The notes under the pieces were generated by a model that was not told the origin of the DNA, searched no databases, and saw only the letters and a program-made list of their open reading frames with translations. From contig JAYKKT010000064.1 in NCBI GenBank assembly GCA_036023115.1, positions 5,811,001 through 5,875,000 of the forward strand: a stretch of 64,000 bases of DNA, in the 5' to 3' direction. Shown piece by piece: positions 12,373-27,300 of this stretch (its first letter is position 1; the number at the start of each line of letters is the position of its first letter). A program made the translations under genes and the position numbers. The stretch comes from Brasenia schreberi. Lineage: Eukaryota; Streptophyta; Magnoliopsida; Nymphaeales; Cabombaceae.

Positions 12373-15300
12373 TCAAACGGCCTGGGATTTTTCTACTTTA
12401 CATAACTCTTTGTCAGCATAATGAAGCAGCCTTCTTAGCCTTTGTAGCATATCACAGTGAAAAGGCAGAGCAGTTCGCCTTTCCATATATGCTGGACTCA
12501 CTGTCATCCACGACAGTGCGTGTAACTCTGCTGCCGTGCGCTCCAAAATTTGATGCATTTCAGATTCATTGTCACGCATTTCTGTGCTTGGGCTTCTTGA
12601 TTGCTTGCTAATATTGCTACTTCTCCCTGCTTTATCATGAGAAGAGCTCTGTCCGCCATAGTAATCAACCAAACTGATGGAAAGCACTGATGGCCACTCA
12701 TCTTTTGCATAATTCCTCAATGAATCTCTTCTGACCGAAGGAACTGCCTTCGATACTACAAACCCTGTTGCAAGGGGAATAGCAAACCCTTTACTGTGTA
12801 AGAGATGTGCAAGGGGTGGAGATTCAGCTGTAAGTGATACGGGAAGCTGCAAGGGCGTTGGTGGAAGAAAGCGCATGGAAGAAGGAATCAACACATATGA
12901 TGATGACGTTGATCCAAGCGATCTCACAGGAGTAAAGCCTTCTAAACAGCCCCATGTTCCTGGTCCTCCATTACCATTACTGCCACTTTGATTTCCTGCA
13001 GGCCCTGCATGCGATCGATCAATAATTCATGAATTGTGACTAGTGACAAAAGGCTCAGGCCAAGTATCAGCTTCTACCACAGATGGATGTGGAGAGAACC
13101 AGATAGATAAAAGTTTTGAGATTCAACTTAAAATTACCAGAAGTATCCGCAGGAAGAATGAGATGCAGAGAATGATCAATAGAAACTCCAACTAGACTTA
13201 TGCTCTGAACCCAATGAAGTGCACCTCTAGAGGAATCCATCAATATTTGTCCAGGCAAAAGCTGCTTCCGTGTACCAGTTTGCCCCATACCACCTTTCAT
13301 GTAGGCCGGTGATTTTGAATTGACACTATACAAAGATGGATTAGGAGACGAAGGCAGAGTTCTATCCTGGATCAAACTTAAATCTTGTTGCTGCAAAGGA
13401 TGTCCGGTGATGCTTGCAGAGTTCCCATCTAATACAGATGGCCGAAGCTGCAGCGGCCACTTTCTAACTTCTCCTCCTCCAACAGAAAAGATGGCTTTCT
13501 GCCACTCTGTTCAGACATGACATCAAACAGAAGGTATCAGTGGAACCTTTTGCTAAAGAATAGACAAACACAAAGGCATGCACATGGATGAGGAACCACA
13601 AACCTTGGCATTCAAATTCATAAAAGCAACCGATGCGTGAAATCACAATATCTCTTGGCTTAGCTCCGCTTGCTTCAGAAGAACTACATATCTCGCAGCC
13701 CAACTGCAGAATTTGGACAAACAGATGCTGAAGACCTATTGTATCTTGCCTACTACTGACACCACCAAACGGAAAGATGTGACTGTCCAGCAGTTCTCCT
13801 CTTGAATCTGTCCATAGACAGACTAGCCAGCGCCAATCCTCTGTCCATCCATAGGAGCAGTGCAGACTAGGTACCTTTTGATTGCTAGATCCTGCCATCT
13901 CTACATCAATTTCATCAACAGAGTTCGATCCTATGTCCGCATTTCCAGATAAATTTGATGTTTGTGTGTATCCTCCACAACCATCATCAGCTGTTGTAGC
14001 TTTGGTTGAGTCAGAGGCTGCAAGTAATGGTGCTCCATGCTCGACATAACCAGCCTCTGCAAGTATAAAAAGTGGTTCAAATGAGTAACTAGATTCTCCT
14101 TGGTAAGCACATTCACCTTGCCCTGTTGAGTTGCAGTTCGGGTCCAAGGGCCTTGATGATTGCCATGGAACACCCCAAGTACCAGTCCTCAAGCTGCCAT
14201 CCAGGCCACCCTCTCTAGGAAGGGATGACACAGTTTGAGATGCAGCAGAGTCCTTCCACATCCCAGTAACAGGAGAGACAACGTGCGTCATTGTTGACTG
14301 AGGTCTATTCAAGAAGCCTGCAGATTGAGCTACATCATTTGATGCAACTTTACGTTGGATCCTCCGAGCCTTGTTATATACTGTGAAAGCAATCTCCTTC
14401 AAAATGATCTGCTCAGTTAGTGGAGGTCTATTGAGCTTGAGAATGGTGTCTAACGTCACAATCTGCAATACTAACTTCGAAACACTAAAGCCATTCAACG
14501 TCACAGTGCCAGATAACGTTGTTTCATCAACAGCGGTTGACAGATTTAGTGCTTTCTCAACTCGTGCATGTAAAGAGGACCTCCTATCTTTATCATACGA
14601 ATGAAGTACAGATCCAATGGCAGCCGAGCATTCAATCAAAGTCCGAAGTACAGCAGTGCAGCTAGGAAATGGGCATACTACGTAAATTACCTGTACAGAA
14701 GTCAAAGCAAAATTAAGTGGCACCTACTTCCTGTTAATGATAAACCAGCACTGCATCATGATTTTAGAGACAAAAGGTTCATAACTTCTTTGAAGATATT
14801 CAGGCATTTAAGATGAATCTAAATGCTCTACCAACCAAAAACAAGCTGGGGATCTAAAGATTCTTAAAGGAAACAGAAAGGATATAAACCATTATGACAT
14901 GTGTGAACACTTCCCCATTTTCCTACAGTACTATGAGCATACTTGCAAACAGGTACCCTATGAGATAACTAGACAACCCAGGAAAGAATAGCACTTGAAA
15001 TTTCATGTGAGGCAAGATCCACCAAAATTTCCATACACTTCTCATGAAGCTCCACTCCTGCGAATTTCAATTTCCTTTTCAGATAGGGCCAAGCTTAATT
15101 TTTATGTAGCTTTCTGACATCATTCATCAGTTTGTAGGAACTCAACTGCTTAATTCTGATAATTGATAGAAAAATTGTGTTCCTACTAGAAGGAAACCTG
15201 ACTCATGGCACCAAAATCAAATCCCCAGACATCTTATTCATGGTTTCCAATTCCATAAGACTGATCAGTGGAAACCCCATATGACAACACACAAAGAGTA

Positions 15301-18300
15301 GCAGTTGGATATCGGGGTCCTACAGTATTAAGTGATACACTGGACGCTTATCTTCAAATCATTACCTACGATAAAACCATCCAACTATCGTAGTATTATG
15401 TGTAACTTGTCAGTTCACTAGAAACTCCAGTTTAAAGATACTTGACCAGATCACTTTCAGAACCAAATAAAATAGTGATATGACAAGTTACACAAAGTCG
15501 CAAATAATTTGGACTGATCATTCAGAATGGAGCCCCAAGTTTCCACGCTCAAGCTTAACTGCTTAAGCTTAAAAGTCGGCCAAAGCCAGAAAAACAGAAG
15601 CATTATATAGTGAAGCAGCCACAAATATTACGACTTACCGTACAAGGCACACCTCCGCCTTCTTTAGCACTAGTTGAACTTGGAACCAGTCGAATAGCCT
15701 TGAGAACCTTGCAAAGGGACTTGCAATAGCTATCAAAATCCCAATCTCTTGACACACATGTTACATACTCGGCCATTGAATTCAAAAGTGACAAGTTAGC
15801 CCCCACCTTTTTCACTGATTGTGGGCAATCAACAAGAAGAAAACCAGAAGATGACCATTTCCCCGTAGCTAAACCAATTTGACTTCCTACTGTCTGAGGC
15901 GCATGAGTTCCCAGATTGCAAGCCTCATAAACTGAAAAGAACTCAAAAAGGAAACAAGTTATTGACCATCCAACTCATATACCATTAGTTGTGCAATAAT
16001 ACACCCTGCACGATTTGAATCAGTTGATGGAAAAGCTTAAAGATGAAGAATACATGCAATCATGGAAAGAGAGCAGGTGTGATAACGGATAATCTGCATG
16101 AAGCTCCACAAAAAGACAAAAGCCATTCCATAAGAGAAAAGTAATAATACCTTACATAAAGCCATGAAATATATACGCTTAAAACATCAATAGCAAGAAT
16201 TAGTTCTCAAAGACTGGCAAGGCTGTTAGAAGGGTCAGACTACTCATTTTAGAAGAGTTTCAGGAACACTAATTATCTGTAAGGGCACAACCTTCCCATC
16301 ACCAGGTTCAAACAAATATTTGCTTCCATAAGATCATTACAAATGTTCGTGCACAAACACCTCTATTATTGGTTGATTCCAATATGATGTCCATGTAGAT
16401 GGTGAATTATCTCTACTTTCAAATGCATGCACCCATGCAGGAAGGAAAGCTTGCAGGAAGGAAAAACAGACACTAGGCAGCTTTTCCTTTGTCCTGTGCA
16501 TGGACCAAATCTAAGAAAATGCAACTTCCATGTCGTCAGGAAAAAATGCTTTACAATTAAAAGTAGCAAAAGCAATACAGCATTCCATCACATGATACAG
16601 CAATATATTTATACTAAACTAAATATAATAATCTATAAACACGAATGTTATTGAAAAGCCTGAACAAGGTAGACTGACATGACATAGTACACTGACAACA
16701 GAATAAAAAACTGCCAGAACTTCCCCAGCATTAGTCTAAAGGATTGCACCGCGATTCATGGACATAGACGTGGTAGAAGAAAGTAAATTGAATTCCCTGT
16801 ATGCAAGAGAATGTAAGTGAACCAAGATAACAAGTGAGAATCTGGTCATGCTGGGCAGACCCAACCTGACAAGTAAGAGCATGACGATATGCACTAATAC
16901 TGGCAAACTGGCCGCCTGATCAGGTCAGCCCTGCCCAAGTCGTAATTGACTTCATCTAGTAAAATGTGTTTAATACCCATTAGGCATGAACAGCCATGAT
17001 GTTCGTTAAGGCCAATGGCCAGTCATACTGTCTCCATCAATTCAAGAGAGACAGTGCATGTACGCATATAACACTCTTGCTCCCTTTCATTCATAATAAA
17101 GCTTCAGAATCGAATCAATTGATCAAGAAAACCACAATCAAATTGTTCTGCCATACCAGTCCCTAACTGTTGGAAAAAGTCTGAAGCAGCAGAGGTGAGG
17201 ATATCAATATCAGGACATACAACATTGTAATTTACCTGCATTCAGAAAAGAAAAAATACTTAGTATCACATTAACAATGCTATCAATGGATAAGTTTGTG
17301 ATTGTATGAGATTCTCACAGGTTTTGGTAAAGCATATGGCTCAAATGGAGCCTTTTCCCAAAGCTGTATCAAGTTAGACGATATTTTCAGCCAATCATCC
17401 TGATACCTATTACAATACACCAAAATGGCACATAAAAATCAAATCTTCACAGCCTTGATGAGGAAAAGCTCAACATGAACATTCTGACTAAGCAACTTAC
17501 CCTAGCAGTATAGCAGGCAGAGGAAGCAGCCATCTGCATGTTTCTTGGTTTGGTTTCCGTTGATTTGATTCATCAGATCTTCCTCCATCTGAAATACAAA
17601 CAGTGACCATTTTGTTCAGCCGTCAGAATCTTATTCAGGACACCATGTGTGGTTCCACTGCAGAGAAACATATTGCTATCTACGGAGTGCACTGCCCATA
17701 CCTTTGAGAACTGACAGTCCACTAGTTACGGACTGAGATGGACTGATTGGTTCCCCAATAGAAACGCTGATCGAACTAGACGAATCCTTAGTTTCACTTG
17801 TGCTACATTCACCAGAATACCCATCACCAATAATCCCAGTGTCACTTAGTTGACTCTGGCCCTTGCACCAATCAGCGATTGACAATGGACCATCCACATT
17901 TCTATCACCAAACGCAGATTTTAAAGCAACCTTAATGTCTGTGTGAAGCAAACTAATCACAGATGCTGGATATACCTGTCCCAACAGAAACATTGATAAA
18001 TAACAAAATGCGAAGAGAATTTGCAAAAGCATTAACTAGCTACCACTTGTTTACATATATCTTCCACCATGCAGTCATTACATCCAGTCAATTTCTTTAC
18101 AAGTTATTTCGAAAGAAGGTTTGCCCTATCAACCAGTTGATCGGTGTCCGTATTTGGGTAAGAAATGCCCTTAAAGCTAAGGAGTATATGTTGCTTTATA
18201 AGCAGGGATAGTCAGACAGCTGTTTTAAATATATTCAGATAAAACAGGTGATTCGGAGTAAAAGCTCCAATTTTTGGTAGTGAGTACATGTCTAAATAGC

Positions 18301-21300
18301 TGATAGTCAGGAAGTTTTTCATTCATTCCACAATTTATAAAAGCAGTGACATATTGTATCACACCGTCAAAAGCCATTTTCTATGGCTGAGGTTTTGTAC
18401 TGTCTGCTTCAAGAACAAGCAATGCTATATTTATCACTTCATCACCCAAAATGAAGGCAACACAGCAACAATTGTGCAAGGAAACTACAGATAATGCACA
18501 TAATGCTTGCACAGTACTACTTCAAAACAAAAAAAGATTCTCTAATAGGAATGAAAATGTTGAGGAGAACAACAAATTTTACACGTAAAAGAGAGTCATA
18601 AAACAATATGGAATTAAAATACTTCATTGAAGGATCAAATTGATTATTTTGTTTGTAGGAAAAAAGATAGAATGTGTTGTAAAGATTGCAAGGTAATTTC
18701 AGGAGAAAGCTTAATCAGTGTTATCCGTTACCACTATCATAAATAGGAACGTATCATACCTTTAACAGTATCGTAATTTTTTTTGTATTTGTTGTTTTTT
18801 GGTGTTATTTGTGTTTTTCTTTTTTTGAAAGACAAAATATGAAGTTATTAAGTGCGTGGATATGATTTTTATTGCATTCTTGAAGTGGGAGACACTCTAT
18901 TTGAGTGTTATGTGAAGATTGGGGATTTATGAAGTGTTTTATTTTCAAGTTATTGATTCAATTGAAGTACTCAATTGAGATGGTAGGAAGGGGTGTTAGA
19001 AACTCCCATTCTCGGTCTGATGATCCGGCATGGCAGTGGGTACACCAGTTGGTTCTAGATTGAAGATCAGATGTTTTTTTTTGTGAGAGGGTGGTTAGTG
19101 GTGGAATTTCACGGTTGAAACACCACCTAGCAGGGATTAGAAAAGAAGTTAATCCTTGTACGAGCAGAATTAGAAGTTTGCTAGAAGGCATTAAATGACA
19201 ATGTCTTGAGATGATTGAGAGCATACAAGAGAGGAGACAAGGATAATTTAGAGATGTTTCATAAAGATGATGATGATGCAATTGGATTGACTGATAGTAT
19301 TCCTTCATATGCTAGAAAAGAGATTGGAAGTAGTAGTTCTCGTCCATCAAACAAGGGAAAGAAGGTTGTTGAAGATTTTGCTAGTGGAAGTGGTAGAAGA
19401 GGAAGCTCAGGAACGAGTAAAGGAAGAGTTGCTTCTAGCATACATTTATTTTTTCCTCCTAGCACTACACTTGGGCTCAACCTGGAATTCGTGTTGCTAG
19501 GGTTTCAGAACAACTTCATGATCCGGTAGACCTTGTAGTGGGCAGATGATTTTATGACGCATGCATTCCATTTAATACAGCAAACAGTTTTCATTTTCAA
19601 GCAATGGTAGATGCAATTGATAATATTGGTCCAGGATACAAGATGTTCTCTTATCAGAAGTTGAGAGGAAAGATATTAGATAAGATCGTCATTGAAGTGC
19701 AAGAATATTGTTAGACTTTGAGAGAGTCATGAAAGGAGACAGAATGCACTATCATGGCAAATGGATGGACAGATAGGCGAGAAAGGACCTTGTTAAACTT
19801 TCTTTTCTACTGTCCTAAAAGACTTATGTTTTTGAGATCTCTAGACATGTTAGAGGAGAGGCATCCTGCAGAGATCCTAAGACAAGAGTTTGATAAGGTG
19901 ATATGCGAGGTTGGCTTACAGAATGTAGTCCAATTGATTACAAATAATGCAGGTAACTATAAAGCAGTTGGGAAGGAGTTAGCAGATACTTATGAGACTT
20001 TCTATTGGATACCATGCGTAGCCCATTGTTTAGATCTCATCCCTGACGATATTGGTGAGATGAAATAAAGGCATCAACTGAGTGTTGCCAAGATATCATC
20101 AAATTCATCTACAACCATGCATTTGTATTGTGTATGATAAGGAGATATTCATATGGTAGAGAGATTATTCATACAGCTGCAACTCGGTTTGCAACTAACT
20201 TCTTATCTGTACAGAGTATTGTGAGACAAAACAAGCATTGAAGAGAATGTTCTCCTCAAATGAGTGACAGCAATTTACAGAGTTACCTCAAAATAGAAGA
20301 AACAGAAAGTTGAATGAGATTTCAGAGAGAGTCTTCAGGAGTACATTTTGGAATGCATGTGTTAGATTGTTGAGGATTACATGTCCTTTGGTAGGTTTTG
20401 AGATTAGCTGATAGCGAGGAGAAACCATCTATGGGCTACCTTTATAAAGCCATGGATATGGCAAAAGAAGTCATTAGAAATATTTTTAATGGAAAAAAGA
20501 TGGATTATGTGCTCATGTGGAAAATTATAGCTAATAGATGGAATAAACAATTGCATAAGCCTATTCATGCAGCAACATATTATCTAAACCCATCGTTCAG
20601 GTACTCAGCAAGCTTCAAAATGAACGGTGAGATTAATCGAGGCATCATTGATTGTATAGACAGATTAGTCCTTAATGAGAGTACAACAATGTTATACATC
20701 GAGAGATGGAGATCTATGATAATGCTATTCACTTGATGGGTTTGCCTGTAGCAATTCGCAACCGCATTATTATGCATCCAGGTAAATTGTTTATCTTTGT
20801 ATTTAAGCTTCTTAAATCAATAAATCTGATATTATTATAGATTATGTCCCTAATGTTTGCTTTTTTCTACAGATGTTTGGTAGAATAGGTTTGGAAGTGA
20901 TTGCTCAAACCTTAGAGATTTTGCAGTCAGAGTTATGAGCCAAACCTATAGTGCAACGGGTTGTAAAAGGAATTGGAGTGTCTTTGAACACATCCATACA
21001 AAAAAGCGCAACAGGTTGGAACATAAGCGGCTCAATGACTTAGTTTTCATCCGTTGTAACATGCAGCTTCACCAAAGGTAATCTTGTATTACTTACTACT
21101 TAGTACTGAAAATTTCAATTCAATATATTGTTTGACTTCAATTGTTAATGTGATTTACTAACTTCCAGTTCTTATCTTTCTTTTTTGTAGGAAATTTAAA
21201 AGGATAAATAGAGAAGAAAGCCAATTTGATCCAATAAGTTTGGATAATTTTGATATATTAGAAGACTCGATTATGAAAGATAACGAAGAAAATGCCCCCC

Positions 21301-24300
21301 TAATTGAAGAAAACATTACATGGATTAATTTGGAAGGAAGGCAACAACGTTATCAAGGAGATTAAGATTTTGATTTTCAAGAAGAAGGTGGTGATGATGA
21401 TGAGGATCTTCAGCAAGGAGAAGATGAAGATTATTTAGTTGATGATCTTAATTACAATATGTAAATGTAAATGTATTTCATTTTTTGTGTTAAAATATGT
21501 AAATTTGGATGCAATTGTTCAATGTTGAATGCTCAATATGTACTAAACTTTGCATTATATGAATTCAAAGCAATTACCAGATTTTTCCAATTTTTTCTTG
21601 ATTTTTTATGATTTTTTTAATACTAATTTTTAAAATATTTTTTCTATTTTTTTAATATTAAAGTACGATATGATACGATATGCCTGTATCGTGGAGCTCA
21701 ACGATACGCGTCAGACAACACTGAGCTTAACTGCTCAACATCGATTTTAGTAATGATTTACAAGTAAAAAGGTGGACAAAAAAGAATAGATTGCATAGAG
21801 TTATTCGGACTAATGGTGAAACCTTAAAGAAAGTTCTTTTAGGAGATGCTTGGAATTATTTAGGTACACCTAATATGTGAAACAATATGGCTATACATAT
21901 TAGGGAAGTTGCAAAGGATGTGTTAGGTGAATCTAAGAGAGGCATACCGGCACAAAAAAAAAGCTTAATAGTGGAGTGAAGTGATGCAAGATAAAATTAA
22001 GACAAAGAAGTATACATGGGAATGAAGAGCAAGTACACTTATACCCAAGAAGAACCTTCACATGATATTTATTGATCTAGAGAAAACTTATGATAGGGTG
22101 CCAAGAGATGTTCTTTGGACAACCTTGAAAAAGAGAGGTATCCCATTGACATACATAAAAGAGAGGTATCCCATTGACATACATAAATCTTATACGAGAC
22201 GTGTATGATGGTGTAAAAACATGTGTGAGGACTCACGAAGGAATGACGGACTCCTTTAAGTTAATATTGGGTTCCATCATGGATCAACATTAAGATAATA
22301 TTTATTAATCTCGGTCATTAACATATTCAAGATGAAGTACCTTGGAGTATGTTATTTGCATATGATATTATGTTAATAAATGAGTCTAAGAAAAAAGTTA
22401 ATAGGAAATTAGAACTATGGAGAGAAACATTAGAAGGTAAAGGCTTCCGACTTAGTAGAACAAACAAAGACATAATATATGGAATATAAGTTTGATCATT
22501 TAAGTACTTCAGAGGACATAGAAATTAAGATTGACACACATTGCATCCCTAACAAGGAAAGTTTTAAATACCTAGGATCCGTTTTTCAAAGTGATAGAAA
22601 AATTAATGGAGATGTTACGCATAGAATTATGTCGGTTGATTAAAATGGAGAGGGGCATCAAGTATTATATGTGATAAGAATATACCATTAAAGTTAAAAG
22701 GTAAATATTATAGAGCAGCAATTAGACCTGCTATATTTTATGGTTTGGAGTGTTGGGCAATTAATCAGCATGTACAAAAGATTTTCGTAGCATAAATGAA
22801 GATGTTGAGATGGATGAGTGGTCACACAAGGAAAGATATGAGTGTTGCAATTAATGAACATGTACAAAAGATTTTCGTAGCAAAAATGAAGATGTTGAGA
22901 TGGATGAGTGGTCACACAAGGAAAGGTCGTATACATAATAAAGTTATTAGAAACAAATTAGGAGTAGCACCAATAGAGGATAAAATAAGGGGAAATCATT
23001 TAAAATGATTTGGACATGTAGAAAGACGACCAAAGGGTGCTCCCGTAAGAAGATATGAAAAATTAGATTGTGAAAATGTTAAAAGAGGTAAAGGATGACC
23101 ATAAAAGTGTTGGAAAGAAACTATAAAGAATGATCTAGTTTATATTGAGTTAACTGCTAACATGGTACATGATAGGGCAACGTGAAAACAAAGAATCCAC
23201 GTAGCCGACCCCATTCAGTATGGGAAAAGGCTTAGTAGTTATAGCATCAGAAATTAAAGAGGTTCACACATATGAGCTCCTTGTTACTGATTTATCATTA
23301 TACACCTCTTTGCCCAACAATTACCATTATCATTTTAGTTTGTTTAATTTCTGTCATTAAATGTTTAGTTTGTTTCCTTTGTCTGTCATTAAACAAATAA
23401 TTTAGTGGAAAACTGAAATCTCAAACATAAAGCTGATATTCAGGGTAGGTGCAGTAGCATGGTGATTATCTGAAAGTTTCCACTTTATCTATGTTCCTTT
23501 TAGATATGCAATTGTTTGTGTTGCTTACACTATACTAGCCAATTGATTGGGTTGATTACTAACTTGAGAACTTCTTTTTCATGTTCCTTTTGGTAAGATC
23601 GCTAGAACCTGAAATTGAATATAGTTTGTATTTTTCTATTTCCTTAACATAATTGGTGAAATTGGGAGGAAGCATGCAAGGACCGAGTTGTCCGTATCAT
23701 TTGATACAGAAAAAAGTTGAAGGTTCGCATCAAGGTTTTTCAAAGGCGTGAGGTGCAAAAAGGCATCAGCTTCGATCGTCTTAATCAAATAAAAAGAAAA
23801 TAAGTACTATATTCTCAAAGCATGAGGATTAAAACACTCAACTACTGCAAAGCTAGTTATATCATTTTGTAAACTGAAAAGGAATTTCACAAATAAAATC
23901 GGAAAAGAAGCTTAGCTATACATATGTGTGTGCCTGTAGATGGGGAGAGAGAGAGCCCAGATACTAACATCAGCACTAAGAGGATCGGGTAGCTCTACTC
24001 CAGCTATGTCCAAGGAATGGCATGAAGAAATAAATCCTCCACAACCTGAATGTACCATATAAGGACCACAAGAAAAACCACGTCTTCTCTGCTCCTGAAA
24101 GGCAAGCCAACCATAGATGCCATCTCCACAATCAGTATCAAGTGACAAATCAACAAAGGAAGTAGATTGTTGTACAAGCAAGCCCAGTGCATCAACTAGA
24201 ACTTTAATCTGTTGCTTCTGTGATCCCAAATTTTCTTCCTCAAAAGCACCGACTGAGGATGCAGTAGCATCAGTAATGGGTGACGTTGATGGCTTTATGC

Positions 24301-27300
24301 CCTTAGGTGGTCCTGCAGGCCGCCAAACACCAATAGGCAGGGAATGGTTCCCATCAAGGACTCCTCCATCAATATCGCCTATTCTCACTAACACAGATTC
24401 CATTTTCTTTTGCTCAAACTTGTTCGATGTCTTCCCTTGGAAGGTATTTGCCTCCCTATGCGTCTTATCCAAGATTGCACCTGCTGCCAACTTGCTAGCA
24501 CCAATAGAGCGCAAATTATTGAAAGACAATAGCAGATGCCTTGTTCTGCACATGGAAGCCTGAAGCATTGCACATTCAATTTCAATCGCCAGCATACTCT
24601 TCAAAGAGAAAACCAAGTTTCCTGCTTCTATATAACTTCCCGCTTTAGGAAGAGAAAAGCCATCTATTGAGGACTTGAAATCAGCTGATGAAGAGAAGTT
24701 TCCCTCAGACTTATAAGGAGGAATTTTATTATTCTGAGAAGATTGTCTGCCAGATTTATCATTTCCATTTTTAACGTTATAGTGCTTTGAGATTACAAGT
24801 GAATCCTGCCCTGCTGGAGCTTCCCTTAGCTTTTTAGATGCAGCAATCACATCACCTGAGACATCTATATGCAAAGGAGGCGGTGTCGCGCAATATGCAT
24901 AGCCAAAAGAGGTAGTACCAGTGCTTTTGGCTACAGGAGCATAAGGATTTCTGATGATTGAAGAAGCACAATCAGTCTCCGAGGTCTCAACAGCAGTGTA
25001 TTCAGGAGCAAATATCATCATGGCTTCACATTTGGAAAAATGATCAAACTCTCTGCTTGCTGGTAACGAAGGACAAGTCCCCATAACTGACGGTTTGGTA
25101 TCCCTTAACGGTTCCTGGTTTATGCTGCTAATCTCCTTAACAGAAGATGTAGGGTTCAAGCCTTCAAATGTTGGAAGGTCCAGAACTGGCAAAATAACTT
25201 GATCAGACACATCCATGCCACTCGTACCAGGACTACCTATCATATCTCCACCATCAGAATACGAAAACAATAAAGCCTCTGATTCTGTTGCAGTTGGCGG
25301 CTGCACAAGAAACAGTAAGTCAAAAAGATAATCATCTGCATTTATCATCTCCTGAACAGTTAAACTGAAATGCGATCACTCTCAATTTGCTCACAACATG
25401 AAATCTCGTCAATGACACTAAAAGTAAATATCACTATCATACCCAATTTCCTGCCATGGAATCTGGTCAATGATATGAAACCGCCATTGAAGTGAACCTC
25501 TCACAAACCCAGTTTTGGATGTCAATATAAGTTAACAATTTGTACTTGCAAAAATTATTATTGCTGTTGGGCAAGCTAACTCTATTCATTTTAAACAAAA
25601 TTTAAAATGACCCTTTTTCCTCGATCTAATTGTTTTTCAGCATCACCATCGCCCACCATTCCTATGACCACCACCATCATTCACCCTGTCATCATCACTA
25701 CCATACAGACACTCATCATCGTATTTCACTGCCACATTCACCACCACCACCCGTCAATACTACCACCTCCAAGCACCGCTGCCACCAGGATGAAGTATTT
25801 TTTCTATCCTAAGATAATTTATCTGACTTGGTTTACTCTCTATATACAAATAAATACAAATGCATTTGAACAGGCCTTAACAAATTTGTCCCACAAATTG
25901 TAGTAGCCTTAAATATCACAATTTTACCTGTTAGGCAACTTTTCAACCTCTTTGGTCTAACATATTCATGAAATTTTATACAACTGTTAGAACGAATTCA
26001 GGAAATAGCCCATTTGTTAAGAATTTTTACAAGAAGAATGATAAACATCAGGATCTGTATGCAAGAACAGCACTTAGAGATGTCATTTTCATACTAGACA
26101 CTGTTATCTAGAGCATCATACAATAATGACATTTGGTTTTCAATTTGTGTGATACTTATTTGAATACTTTGATATTCTAAGTTTTAACAATGATATGACA
26201 TGCAGATGCAAGCCACTGATCTAGCAGCAGATTCATATTCTTATCTAACATTTGAAATACCTAAAAGAATTGAGACTACAAGATTCCAGACACAACCCAT
26301 CATCTGCAACCATAGATTCCTACGTTTCCCATCTCTCAAATATGAGAAATGCATGCCCATGGATTTCAAAATCAAAGCACAAAAAGACTTCATAGTGAAA
26401 CCATAAAACCATAAATGTGCACCAGCAAGGTTACTAATGTTTTTCAGGTGGGAAAAATAATATGTATCACTAACATTTGGTTATTCTAAAGTCCCATTAA
26501 ATCATCAAAGTTAATTGAAGTTTTCATCCTCAAGAATCACAATGCATAATCTCTGTAGGTATGTTCTGGACATGGTGGATAGAAGAGAATAGTCTTCAAT
26601 ATGTGTGGCATAGGAATAGCCGACCCCATCTAGTATGGAATATTACACAAGAAGAAAGGACCAGCAGAATTGTGAAGAGGAAATGCATTACTGCAGTATA
26701 TACTTCCTAAAGCCATCACCAGTCACCGAGATCCAAAAGAGTAAAAGTGGTAAAGCCTTGCACTAGTTAGGATATGTGGCACAACGTGAACAGATTAATG
26801 GTTGCCCAGTGTTTCAACAGTTGAATGATCCACTTTTCAGTAACTTGAATTACTACCTCACCAAAAGGGAGAACATCATGTTGAAACAGATCACTGAAAT
26901 CCCCAAACTCAGAGATAAGTGTTTGCATGTCCACAACCACTCCCACATCATCATCGTCCCAATGCCAATATGCAGCAAGATTATTATTTGTTGCATTAAC
27001 GGGGCCCAGTAAAGCATTTCCTTCAACTGGACTAAGCTCCATTTTGAACTCATTGTCGACTGATCCATCCTCTGCATAAGAAAAGCCCTTAGTGCTGAAG
27101 TCATAGCCTGTGCGTGCAGCCTTGTATGATTGTTGTTGACTGAATGATTCATTGTCTGGACGAGCACGCTTAGAATGCTGGAACAGAAAAATGTGGTATG
27201 AAGGAGCCAAGATCAGTGCATGCACAAACAGGACAAGCAGAGAAAAAAGGAGCAAACAAGTAATCAAACAGCACAGTAAATATACATCCTTGAATGGAGA

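Noticed and set aside
25607..25903. His/Pro-rich plus-strand frames
   Set aside because: These come from a CAC/CAT-rich low-complexity block in MED13 intron 13.
26620..26637. LINE tail scrap with GGAATA on both sides
   Set aside because: Eighteen bases with a 6-bp repeat are too little to claim a separate insertion event.
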